Origin: Acetobacteraceae bacterium
Lineage (GTDB): Bacteria > Pseudomonadota > Alphaproteobacteria > Acetobacterales > Acetobacteraceae
DNA: 22,272 nucleotides
Reading direction: 5' to 3'
Assembly (NCBI GenBank): GCA_003133265.1
Contig: PKWQ01000135.1
Span: forward strand, 308-22,579
A model generated the notes under the pieces. The model did no database searches and was not told where the DNA came from. It was given only the letters and a program-made list of their open reading frames with translations. The position numbers were made by a program, and so were the translations under genes. How positions within the stretch are numbered: position 1 is the first letter of the stretch; the number at the start of each line of letters is the position of its first letter. Positions 8,099 to 15,853 of this stretch are shown piece after piece.

Positions 8099-8435
8099 GC
8101 TGCCTGCTTTCCGCCTCCCTGCGGATTGTCCGATTGATGCTTTTGGTTCCTCGATCAAGTCCGGAAGCCGAATATTAGCACGAAAAACAGTGACGTCGAT
8201 GTTCCCGTCGAAGCGCCCGACCGGCGATTGGAATGTTGCCAAGGATTGCGTCTCAGGCGGTCATCCCAATTTGAGCGTTGGAATTATGCTCGGCCTTTGC
8301 TTCTATCCCTGGGTTGGCACGGGGTGTTCCGAAGAACGATACTGGCGTCTAATCAGCCCCAGAGCGTATTTCGTCCGAACCGTTTCAGGGAGCTTGTATG
8401 CCATTTCTCGATGACATGACGCAGCGACGGTTCAG
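8034..8435. other. Divergent intergenic region between the peptide transporter operon and trmO
   Basis: This 402-bp gap holds the start regions of two divergent transcripts and is less GC-rich than its neighbours. It contains two short leader-type ORFs (8030-8098 minus and 8398-8439 plus), a candidate promoter for the plus strand (8314-8343), and an AT-rich TAATAT on the minus strand (8177-8172) without a convincing -35 box. I see no longer coding frame, no tRNA and no strong terminator in it. Confidence 0.6.
8314..8343 (+). promoter_or_regulatory. Candidate sigma-70-type promoter for the trmO transcript
   Basis: TTGGCA (8314-8319) matches the -35 consensus at five of six positions. GATACT (8338-8343) matches the -10 consensus at four of six, with an 18-bp spacer. 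The start point would be near 8350, giving a leader of about 85 nt before trmO that includes the 13-codon ORF at 8398. Confidence 0.45.
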
Positions 8436-8439
8436 ATGA
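8398..8439 (+). CDS. Possible 13-residue leader ORF coupled to trmO
   Basis: GGGAG lies 5 nt before an ATG that opens the frame MPFLDDMTQRRFR, and its TGA overlaps the trmO start as ATGA. trmO itself has no Shine-Dalgarno sequence immediately upstream (GACGGTTCAG), so ribosomes finishing the leader could restart there. The peptide resembles nothing I know, and chance occurrence is possible. Confidence 0.35.
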   Translation: MPFLDDMTQRRFR

Positions 8440-8924
8440 AGGATCGGCCCAATCTTCACCCGGGTGGATTCAGCGTCCGGCCGATCGGGGTGATTTCCAC
8501 GCCGTTCCGCACGCTCGCCGATTGTCCGCGCAACGGCCGCCAACTCGATCCGGCGCCGCTCTGTCATGTCCATGTGTTTGCCGAATTCGTCCCCGGGCTG
8601 CGGTGCCTGGACGGCTTTTCGCACCTGATCCTGCTGTATTGGCTGCATGAGGCGGGCTCGCCGCTGCTGGAGCTGAAGCCGCCGTTCGATGGCGAGGTGC
8701 GCGGTATTTTCGCCACCCGCGCGCCGCGCCGGCCGAACCCGATCGGCCTGTCCGTCGTCGCCTTCGACGGGTTCGCCGCCGACGACACGTTGAAAGTCCG
8801 TTATCTGGACTGTCTGGACGGCACGGCGGTGATCGACATCAAACCCTATCTGCCTACCACCGACGCCGAACCGGATGCGCGCATGGGCTGGCTCGCACCG
8901 CATGCCACCAGCCGTGGGGCCTGA
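8436..8924 (+). CDS. trmO: TrmO/TsaA-family tRNA (t6A37) N6-methyltransferase
   Basis: This 162-residue protein belongs to the UPF0066/TsaA family. Its characterised member TrmO methylates N6-threonylcarbamoyladenosine at position 37 of certain tRNAs using S-adenosylmethionine. The family hallmarks are present: VRPIGVISTPF near the N-terminus, LDGFSHLILLYWLH (58-71), the signature RAPRRPNPIGLS (95-106), and DGTAVIDIKPYLPTTD (128-143). The length matches bacterial single-domain members. It is unlikely to belong to the neighbouring catabolic or transport genes functionally. Its stop codon directly abuts the stop of the convergent dehydrogenase gene. The leader ORF upstream suggests translational coupling. 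Confidence 0.9.
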   Translation: MKDRPNLHPGGFSVRPIGVISTPFRTLADCPRNGRQLDPAPLCHVHVFAEFVPGLRCLDGFSHLILLYWLHEAGSPLLELKPPFDGEVRGIFATRAPRRPNPIGLSVVAFDGFAADDTLKVRYLDCLDGTAVIDIKPYLPTTDAEPDARMGWLAPHATSRGA

Positions 8925-9995
8925 TCAGCCGGCGCGTTCGATCTCGTGGCAGATGGCCTGGGTGAAGGCGGCGGTGCCGAGAGTGCCGCCGACGTCGCGG
9001 GTCCGGCGTGCCGGGTCGGCCAGCACGGCGTCGATCGCCGTCTCGATCCGTTGCGCGGCGTGGGTGAAGGCGTCGCGCTGGTGCCGCCGGCTCAGCCAGT
9101 CGAGCTGCATCGCCGCCGACAGGATCAGCGACGTCGGGTTGGCCAGCCCCTTGCCGGCGATGTCGGGGGCGGAGCCGTGCTGCGCCTGGGCCATGCAGTG
9201 CGATGCCCCGGCATTGATCGAGCCGGCGAGGCCTAGGCTGCCGGACAGTTCGGACGCTTCGTCCGACAGGATGTCGCCGTACATGTTGGTGGTCACCACC
9301 ACGTCGTAATGGGCGGCGTTGCGCACCAGCAGCGCGGCCATCGAATCGACCAGTTGCTCCTCGTACGCCACGTCCGGGTAATGCGCGGCAATTGCCCGCA
9401 CCTCGCGCAGGAACAGCCGCTCGGTCATGTGCAGCACGTTGTCCTTATGCACGGCGGTGACGCGCCGGCGCCGGCCGCGGGCGAGTTGGAAAGCGGCCTC
9501 GGCGATCCGGCGGGACGCCTGCGCGGTGATCTTGCGCACGGAGAGCGCGATATCGGGCGTCGGCATGAACTCGCCGATGCCCTGGAACATGTTGCGGTCG
9601 GCATAGAAGCCCTCGGTGTTCTCCCGCACGATCACCAGGTCCATCGGCGTGCGGCCCCAGTGCGGCAGGCCGGGGCGGGAGCGGGCCGGGCGGATGTTGG
9701 CATAGAGGTCGAGTACGCTGCGCAACTCGCCCGAGGGGTTGATGCCGCCTTCGGCCCGCGCGGGGTATTCGTGATGCGACACCGGGCCGAGAATGATGCC
9801 GTCGCAGCGCCGCGTGGCCTCCAGCGCCGTGGCGGGCAGGGTGGTGCCCTGCCGCGCCAGCGTCACCTGGCCGATCTCATGCGTCTCGAAGTCCAGCCCG
9901 AGACCGTCCAGCCGGTCGACCAGACGCAGCACGTCGAGCGTGGCGGCGCAGATTTCCGGACCGATCCCGTCGCCGGGAAGAACCGCGAGACGCAT
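8925..9995 (-). CDS. Isocitrate/isopropylmalate dehydrogenase-family beta-decarboxylating dehydrogenase
   Basis: The 356-residue enzyme should oxidise and decarboxylate a 2-hydroxy acid with an adjacent carboxylate, using NAD(P) and a divalent metal. Visible landmarks are GDGIGPEI (8-15), LYANIRPAR (98-105), VRENTEGFYAD (123-133), the catalytic Lys184 in HKDN, Asp217, the metal ligands Asp241 and Asp245 in NMYGDILSDEASEL, and the nucleotide loop HGSAPDIAGKGLANP (about 273-287). The substrate-recognition segment before Arg92 (GINPSGELRSVLDLY) is not the standard LeuB sequence, so tartrate, malate or another hydroxy diacid is as likely as isopropylmalate. AGGAGG is well placed before the ATG. 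It is the last gene of an operon with a CoA-transferase and acyl-CoA dehydrogenase, which supports a catabolic role. Confidence 0.88.
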   Translation of the reverse strand: MRLAVLPGDGIGPEICAATLDVLRLVDRLDGLGLDFETHEIGQVTLARQGTTLPATALEATRRCDGIILGPVSHHEYPARAEGGINPSGELRSVLDLYANIRPARSRPGLPHWGRTPMDLVIVRENTEGFYADRNMFQGIGEFMPTPDIALSVRKITAQASRRIAEAAFQLARGRRRRVTAVHKDNVLHMTERLFLREVRAIAAHYPDVAYEEQLVDSMAALLVRNAAHYDVVVTTNMYGDILSDEASELSGSLGLAGSINAGASHCMAQAQHGSAPDIAGKGLANPTSLILSAAMQLDWLSRRHQRDAFTHAAQRIETAIDAVLADPARRTRDVGGTLGTAAFTQAICHEIERAG

Positions 9996-10017
9996 GATGT
10001 TTCCTCCTGTGCCGGGA

Positions 10018-10626
10018 TCAGTCGTGCGGCCGGGTGGCGGCCATCGTCGAGCGGGCGTCGAAGGCGGCGAACCAGTTCGCCAGCCCCTCGCGGCCGTTGC
10101 GCCAGCCGAGATCGGCGAAGCGGAAATCCAGATAGCCCAGCGCGCAGCCGACGGTGATGGTGCCGATATCGACGCGGTTGCCGAAGCCGGGCAGCCAGGC
10201 GGCGAACTGCGTCACCGCGCAGACGATCTTGTCGAGCTGGCCGTCGCGCCAGGCCGCATAGCGCAGCGGCTCCGGCCGCACCGTCGCCTCGTAGCGGCAG
10301 AGCAGCGCGGCATCTAGCAGACCATCGGCGGCCGATTGCTCCGCCAGCGCCTGCCAGCGTGCCGGACCAGCGGCGGGGAACAGACGGCCACCGCCGAGAT
10401 GATCGAGGTATTCGCAGATCGTCCGGCTGTCGTACAGCGCCACACCGTCGTCGGTGACCAGCGTCGGCACCTGGCCCAGCGGATTCTCGGCGATGATCGC
10501 CTTGTCGCGGTTGATCGGATGCGCCGCGCCGCGCGTGGTCTCGATCTTCGCATCGAGGCCGAGTTCGACGGCGCAGGTCATGACCTTGCGGACGAAGGGG
10601 GACGAGGCGGAATAGAACAGTTTCAT
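10018..10626 (-). CDS. Glutathione S-transferase family protein
   Basis: The 202-residue protein has the classical GST arrangement. The N-terminal thioredoxin-like domain carries YSASSPFVRKV with the likely catalytic Ser8/Ser9, NPLGQVPTL (48-56) with the cis-Pro, and DSRTICEYL (66-74) for glutathione binding. An all-helical C-terminal domain follows. It resembles the YibF-type bacterial GSTs. AAGGAAG precedes the ATG at a normal distance. It sits 25 bp after the CoA-transferase gene and 22 bp before the dehydrogenase gene, so it is co-transcribed with them. GSTs in catabolic operons can remove an epoxide, halide or other electrophile or isomerise a double bond; which applies here is not shown. 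Confidence 0.9.
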   Translation of the reverse strand: MKLFYSASSPFVRKVMTCAVELGLDAKIETTRGAAHPINRDKAIIAENPLGQVPTLVTDDGVALYDSRTICEYLDHLGGGRLFPAAGPARWQALAEQSAADGLLDAALLCRYEATVRPEPLRYAAWRDGQLDKIVCAVTQFAAWLPGFGNRVDIGTITVGCALGYLDFRFADLGWRNGREGLANWFAAFDARSTMAATRPHD

Positions 10627-10651
10627 CTTATCTTCCTTCTGGTGGTGGGGA

Positions 10652-11839
10652 TCAGATCGTGCCGGCGGCGCGAAGCGATGCGATGTGCTCGGGGCTGTAG
10701 CCGATCTCGCTCAGTACCGCCACGGTATCGGCGCCGCAGGCGGGGGCAGGGGATTTCGGCATGTCCTCTCCGGGGAAGCGGAAGGCCGGCGCGGCCATGC
10801 GGAAATCCGGCCGCTCCGGGTGCGGATAATTCCAGACCCGATCTTCCGAGGTGACGAAATCCGAGGTCAGCGCCCGTTGCACGTCATGCACCGGGGCGGC
10901 GGGCACGCTGCCGGCGAAATGTCGCAGCCAGGCGTCGGTGCCGCGCGCCATCAGCGCCTCGTCCAGTAGCAGCGTCAGTTCCGCCCGGTTGGCCAGCCGG
11001 TCCTTGAACGTGGCGAAGCGCGGATCGTCGGCCAGGCCCGACCGACCGATCTTCTCGCACAGCACCGGCCAGAATTTCTGCTTGTTGCACATGATGAAGA
11101 TCCAGCCGTCTTCGGTGCGATAGAGCTGGCTGGGTGTCAGCGACGGATGCGCCGATCGTGGTTCGCGGCCCTGGTTGTGGCCCTCGTTCGGGTACCAGGC
11201 GGCGAGGTAGTTCAGGTTGGACAGCGCGGTGTCGAACAGGTTCACATCCACGTCGCGGCCCAGGCCGCTGGCGCGCGCGGCGACGATGCCGCCGATCAGC
11301 ACCGTGGCGGCATACAGCCCGGCCATCATGTCGACGACGGACAGCCCGAACCGTGCCGGGGCCTGATCCGGCTCGCCGGTCAGCGACAGATAGCCGGCCT
11401 CGGCCTGCATCAGATAGTCGTAGCCCGGCCAGTTGGCGCGCGCGCCGGTGCGGCCATAGGCCGAGAGATGGGCGCAGACGATCTTCGGATTGGCGTCCTT
11501 CAACTGGTCGTAGGTCACGCCCAGCCGGGGCGGTTGGTCGCCGCGCAGATTGTCCAGCACCCCGTCCGCCTTGGCCACCAGATCGCGGAACACCGCGCGG
11601 CCGGCGTCCGAGCGCAGATCGAGCGTGATCGAGCGCTTGTTACGGTTGAATGCCTGGAAGAAATGGCTGTCGTTGGCGCCAAGAAAATACGGCCCGACGC
11701 CGCGGCTGACATCGCCGCCCTCGCGCGGGTTCTCGATCTTGATGACCTCCGCGCCCATGTCGGCGAGCTGCATGGAGCCGAACGGGCCGGCGCCGTACTG
11801 CTCCACCGCCAGGATGCGCACGCCGGAGAGCGGCAGCAT
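10652..11839 (-). CDS. CaiB/BaiF class III CoA-transferase
   Basis: The 395-residue protein should transfer CoA from a donor such as succinyl-CoA to a carboxylic acid, activating it for oxidation. The start LPLSGVRILAVEQYGAGPFGSMQLADMGAEVIKIE (residues 2-36) is the standard opening of the family. Further landmarks are NRNKRSITLDL (65-75), AHLSAYG (123-129) and the probable catalytic Asp170 in FGLSVVDMMAG. The open frame continues far upstream, but only as an overlap with the acyl-CoA dehydrogenase gene. The true start is the ATG at 11839, which shares one base with the upstream stop (TGATG). Substrate is unknown; the pairing with an acyl-CoA dehydrogenase suggests an acyl-CoA thioester as product. 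Confidence 0.92.
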   Translation of the reverse strand: MLPLSGVRILAVEQYGAGPFGSMQLADMGAEVIKIENPREGGDVSRGVGPYFLGANDSHFFQAFNRNKRSITLDLRSDAGRAVFRDLVAKADGVLDNLRGDQPPRLGVTYDQLKDANPKIVCAHLSAYGRTGARANWPGYDYLMQAEAGYLSLTGEPDQAPARFGLSVVDMMAGLYAATVLIGGIVAARASGLGRDVDVNLFDTALSNLNYLAAWYPNEGHNQGREPRSAHPSLTPSQLYRTEDGWIFIMCNKQKFWPVLCEKIGRSGLADDPRFATFKDRLANRAELTLLLDEALMARGTDAWLRHFAGSVPAAPVHDVQRALTSDFVTSEDRVWNYPHPERPDFRMAAPAFRFPGEDMPKSPAPACGADTVAVLSEIGYSPEHIASLRAAGTI

Positions 11840-13005
11840 CAGACCGGATTCCGCTCGATCAGCTGGCGGGCGATGATGATGCGCTGCATCTCGTTGGTGC
11901 CCTCGCCGATTACCAGCAGCGGCGCGTCGCGGTAGAAGCGTTCCACCGGGAATTCGGTGGAATAGCCGTAGCCGCCATGCACGCGCAGCGCCTCCGCCGC
12001 GTTCTCCATCGCCGCTTCGGTGGCGAACAGCTTGGCCATCCCGGCCTCCATGTCGCAGCGCACGCCGCGATCGTAGAAATCCGCCGCGCGGCGGACCAGC
12101 AGGCGCGCGGCCTCGGTGCGGGTCGCCATGTCGGCGAGCTTGAGCTGGATCGCCTGATGCTGGCCGATCGGCTTGCCGAAGGTTTTCCGCAGTTGGGCGT
12201 ATTTCACCGACTCGTCCAGGGCGGCCTGCGCCACGCCGACCCCGCGCGCGGCGACGTTGATGCGGCCGAGCTCGAGGCCGGACAGCGCGTGCTTCAGGCC
12301 CAGCCCCTCGACGCCGCCGATCAGCCGGTCGGCCGGCACGCGATAGTCCTGGAACACCAGTTCCGCGCTGTCGATGCCCTTGTAGCCGAGCTTTTCCAGC
12401 TTGCGGCTGACGGTGAAGCCGGGGCCTTTCTCGGCGATGAACATGCTGGTGCCGCGATGGCGCGGCTCGGCGCTGGGATCGGTCTTCACCAGCAGCGCGA
12501 AGCAGGAGCCATAGATGCCGTTGCTGATCCAGGTCTTGGTGCCGTTGATCACATAATGGTCGCCATCGCGCCTGGCGGAGCAGCGGATCGCCTGCAGGTC
12601 GGTCCCGCAGTCCGGCTCGGTCAGCGCCAGGCCGCCGCGCAGCTCGCCGGCGGCGAAGCGGGGCAGGAATTCGCGCTTCTGCGCCTCGGTGCCGTTGCGC
12701 TGGACGATGGCGGACATGATCAGGTGGGAGTTGAAGATACCCGTCAGCGACATCCACACCCGCGCGATGCGCTCGACCACCTGCGCGTAGGTACCGCAGG
12801 GCAGGCCCAGGCCGCCATACTCCGCGGCGATGGTGGCGCCGAACAGTCCAAGCTCCTTCATCCGCTCGACGATCGCCGCCGGGTAGGTGTCGGCCTTTTC
12901 CAACGCATGCACATGCTGAACCACGTCGCGTGCCAGGAAGGCCTCGATGGTATCGAGGATCTGCTGCTCGTTCTCGTGGCGCGTGTCCGCCGGTATCTGC
13001 GTCAA
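11839..13005 (-). CDS. Acyl-CoA dehydrogenase
   Basis: The 388-residue flavoprotein should introduce an alpha,beta double bond into an acyl-CoA and pass electrons to ETF. Family motifs are present: LALTEPDCGTDL (about 125-136), the NGTKTWISNG block, YAQLRKTFGKPIGQHQAIQ, HGGYGYSTEFPVERFYRDAP, and the C-terminal IGEGTNEMQR with Glu368 as the likely catalytic base (glutaryl-CoA/medium-chain type placement). The start is unusual. An in-frame TGA stands three codons before the TTG at 13005, and the next in-frame ATG is near residue 49, inside the fold. I therefore accept a TTG start, with GGGAG 9 nt upstream. It is the first gene of the operon and divergent from the MaoC gene. Confidence 0.9.
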   Translation of the reverse strand: MTQIPADTRHENEQQILDTIEAFLARDVVQHVHALEKADTYPAAIVERMKELGLFGATIAAEYGGLGLPCGTYAQVVERIARVWMSLTGIFNSHLIMSAIVQRNGTEAQKREFLPRFAAGELRGGLALTEPDCGTDLQAIRCSARRDGDHYVINGTKTWISNGIYGSCFALLVKTDPSAEPRHRGTSMFIAEKGPGFTVSRKLEKLGYKGIDSAELVFQDYRVPADRLIGGVEGLGLKHALSGLELGRINVAARGVGVAQAALDESVKYAQLRKTFGKPIGQHQAIQLKLADMATRTEAARLLVRRAADFYDRGVRCDMEAGMAKLFATEAAMENAAEALRVHGGYGYSTEFPVERFYRDAPLLVIGEGTNEMQRIIIARQLIERNPV

Positions 13006-13017
13006 GGACCGTCACTC

Positions 13018-13091
13018 CCGTTGTCGGCGTTATGGGCCGCAGTATGCGAGCATCGGCCAGGGGCGACAACGGAGGGGGGCGACAATGGAGG
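13018..13091. repeat. Tandem 16-bp direct repeat with an inverted copy of its core, in a divergent promoter region
   Basis: GGGGCGACAACGGAGG (13060-13075) is followed at once by GGGGCGACAATGGAGG (13076-13091), differing at one base. The core CGACAACGG (13064-13072) also occurs in reverse complement, CCGTTGTCG, at 13018-13026. All three lie in the 152-bp gap between the divergent acyl-CoA dehydrogenase and MaoC genes, a likely place for operators. The inverted copy overlaps the end of the dehydrogenase ribosome-binding site by two bases. Confidence 0.75.
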
Positions 13092-13157
13092 CGGCGGACT
13101 TGACGGCGATCGCCCGGCACGGCAGCACAATCGCGCGTCCAGGCAAGGAAACCCGCA

Positions 13158-14198
13158 ATGTTCAGCGCCTATTACCGTGTCGGCGAGAACCGCTATCAGG
13201 AACGCTTCGGCCTCGATTTCGAGGATTTCGCTCCCGGCCAGCGCTTTCGCCACCGTCCCGGTATCACGCTCTCCCAGCAGGACAACACCGACGAGGCGCT
13301 GGATACGCTGAACGCGGCGATGCTGCATTACGACGCGCATTATGCCGATGCCACCACCTGGAAGCGCCCGCTGATGGTCAGCACCGTCACCTTGCAAAAG
13401 GTCATCGGCATGGCCAGCAAGACCTTCGGGCGGCGCCAGAGATTGCTCGGCTTCAGCGAGATCGCCCTGACCGCGCCGCTGTTCGGTGGTGATACGCTCT
13501 ATACCGACAGCACTATCCAGGCCTGCGAGCCGGGTCCGGACGCGGACACCGGCGCGGTGCGGGTGCTGCTGAGCGCGATGAAGCCGGACGGCTCTGCCGT
13601 CGGGCGCTTCACCTGCACAATGGCCATCTATCGTCGCGGCGCCGGGCCGGATGCGATCGCCGGCGAGGCGGCGAACCAGCCGCGTTTCGCCGCGTATCAC
13701 CAGGACGGCGACGAGTTGGTCGAGCAGGTCGGCCTGTTCTTCGAGGACTGCATTCCCGGCGAGAGCTTCATCCACTATCCGCGCCGCAGCTTCTTCCGTG
13801 AGGACTCGGTGCGGCACGCATGGCGCGCACTGGAACTCGGGCCGCAATACCACGACCTTGACTGGATCGAACGCCATGGTGGCGGGCGGCATGTGGTTGG
13901 GGAGACCTACGTTATTTCGGTTGCCACCGCCGCCACCACGCGGACGTTCGGGCGCGTGGCGGCCAATCTCGGCTGGTACGACATCGCCCTGCCCAACCCG
14001 GTGTTCGTCGGCGACACGATCGAGGTGGAATCGACCATCCTGGAGACCCGCGAATCCCGCTCCCGCCCGCAGGAGGGCATCGTCTCCGTGGCGACGCGGG
14101 CACGCAACCAGCATGGCGAGGAAGTGCTGTCCTACCGGCGCAACCTGCTGGTCTATCGCCGTGCGGCGGAGACGCCATACCGGCAGGCTGGCTATTGA
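13158..14198 (+). CDS. MaoC-family dehydratase with two hotdog domains (mesaconyl-CoA-hydratase-like)
   Basis: The 346-residue protein contains two MaoC/hotdog-type halves, roughly residues 15-160 and 175-340. The N-terminal half carries ITLSQQDNTDEAL and LHYDAHYADATTWKRPLMVST (about 36-76), with Asp42, His57 and His61 as candidate active-site residues. The C-terminal half has FEDCIPGESFIHYPRRSF and a matching ANLGWYDIALPNPVFVGDTI segment. Length and layout match two-domain enoyl-CoA hydratases such as mesaconyl-CoA (beta-methylmalyl-CoA) hydratase, but exact substrate cannot be read. GGCAAGGAAACCCGCA precedes the ATG. Its position opposite the acyl-CoA dehydrogenase/CoA-transferase operon suggests it hydrates the unsaturated CoA ester made there. 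Confidence 0.85.
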   Translation: MFSAYYRVGENRYQERFGLDFEDFAPGQRFRHRPGITLSQQDNTDEALDTLNAAMLHYDAHYADATTWKRPLMVSTVTLQKVIGMASKTFGRRQRLLGFSEIALTAPLFGGDTLYTDSTIQACEPGPDADTGAVRVLLSAMKPDGSAVGRFTCTMAIYRRGAGPDAIAGEAANQPRFAAYHQDGDELVEQVGLFFEDCIPGESFIHYPRRSFFREDSVRHAWRALELGPQYHDLDWIERHGGGRHVVGETYVISVATAATTRTFGRVAANLGWYDIALPNPVFVGDTIEVESTILETRESRSRPQEGIVSVATRARNQHGEEVLSYRRNLLVYRRAAETPYRQAGY

Positions 14199-14271
14199 AC
14201 ATTGGGACATGGCAGGATTGACTTGTCTGCATCGCTCGGCTACCGCGACGTGAACAAATGGGAGGGGGACG

Positions 14272-14343
14272 ATGCAGAGCCTGCGCGGCGCGCGCCAGAC
14301 GCGTCTTTCGGCCCATAATCGCGTGCGTCGTTCCACGCCATGA
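14272..14343 (+). CDS. Possible 23-residue Arg-rich leader ORF coupled to livG
   Basis: A strong ribosome-binding site, GGGAGGGGG, lies 3-4 nt before an ATG that opens a 23-codon frame (MQSLRGARQTRLSAHN..., six Arg in all). Its TGA overlaps the livG start as ATGA. The livG start has no Shine-Dalgarno sequence of its own, and an in-frame TAA eight codons upstream rules out a longer livG. This arrangement suggests that livG translation depends on ribosomes terminating at the leader. TTGACT at 14218 could be a -35 box, but the paired -10 (TACCGC) is weak. Confidence 0.5.
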   Translation: MQSLRGARQTRLSAHNRVRRSTP

Positions 14344-15126
14344 CGGCGGTTGCCGCTGCCGGCGCGCCGTTGCTGTCGGTCGAACGGGTGGTGGTCCGCT
14401 TTGGCGGCGTGGTTGCCGTTGGCGGCGTGTCGTTCGATGTCGGGCGGCGGCAGATCTGCGGCCTGATCGGCCCGAACGGGGCCGGCAAGACCACGTTGTT
14501 CAACTGCATCAGCGGCATATACAAATACAACGACGGCGACATTCAGTTCGAGGGCAAGTCGATCCACGCCACGCCGCGCCATCGCATGGCCGGCCTGGGC
14601 ATCGGCCGCACCTTCCAGAACGTGGCGTTGTTCAAGACCCTCAGCGTGCGCGACAACGTCCTGGTCGGCGCGCATCATCTTGGCCGCTCCGGCTTCGTCG
14701 CCAATGCGTTGCGCCTGCCGTTCGTGCGCGCCGAGGGGCGGGACGCGGAAGCGAGGATGCGCGAACTGCTGGACCTGCTGGACCTGACCAGGGTCGCCGA
14801 CACGCCGGCCGGTGGTCTGCCGTTCGGCTGGCAGAAGCGGGTGGAATTGGCCCGCGCGCTGATCGGCCGGCCCAAGCTGCTGCTGCTGGACGAGCCGGCG
14901 GGCGGACTGAACCATGGCGAGGTGGACGAACTCGAAGGCCTGCTGCATCGCATCCGCGAGCATTTCGACCTCAGCATCCTGCTGGTCGAGCATCACATGA
15001 ATCTGGTGATGCGCGTGTCCGACAAGGTCGTGGCGCTGGAATTCGGCATCAAGATCGCCGACGGCACACCCGATGACGTGCGCAACGAGCCGGAAGTGAT
15101 CCGCGCCTATCTCGGGGAGAGCGACG

Positions 15127-15143
<17 letters not shown>
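14340..15143 (+). CDS. livG: Branched-chain amino acid-type ABC transporter ATP-binding protein LivG
   Basis: The 267-residue protein is one of two ATPases of a Liv-type importer. Walker A is GPNGAGKT (44-51), the Q-loop region reads IGRTFQNVALF (88-98), the signature is LPFGWQKRVE (160-169) in place of the usual LPYGQQRRLE, Walker B is LLLLDEP (180-186), and the H-loop is His218 in VEHHM. The N-terminal extension of about 10 Ala-rich residues is of no known role. The ATG at 14340 is the only possible start in frame. The gene overlaps livF by 17 bp. Substrates of such transporters include branched amino acids, amides, urea and aromatic acids, so the name does not fix the substrate. Confidence 0.92.
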
Positions 15144-15837
<694 letters not shown>

Positions 15838-15853
15838 CGCGGGAGCAGGCACC

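Noticed and set aside
11840..13120. Possible fusion protein extending the CoA-transferase upstream by about 427 codons
   Set aside because: The extension is the acyl-CoA dehydrogenase gene read in a different phase; the CoA-transferase family start is exactly at the ATG at 11839 with a TGATG junction.
13085..13492. ATG after a strong GGAGGGGGG site opening a 135-codon frame before and into the MaoC gene
   Set aside because: It overlaps most of the first third of a clear MaoC protein in another phase, its translation is Arg/Pro-rich with no family, and the ATG is part of the tandem 16-bp repeat.
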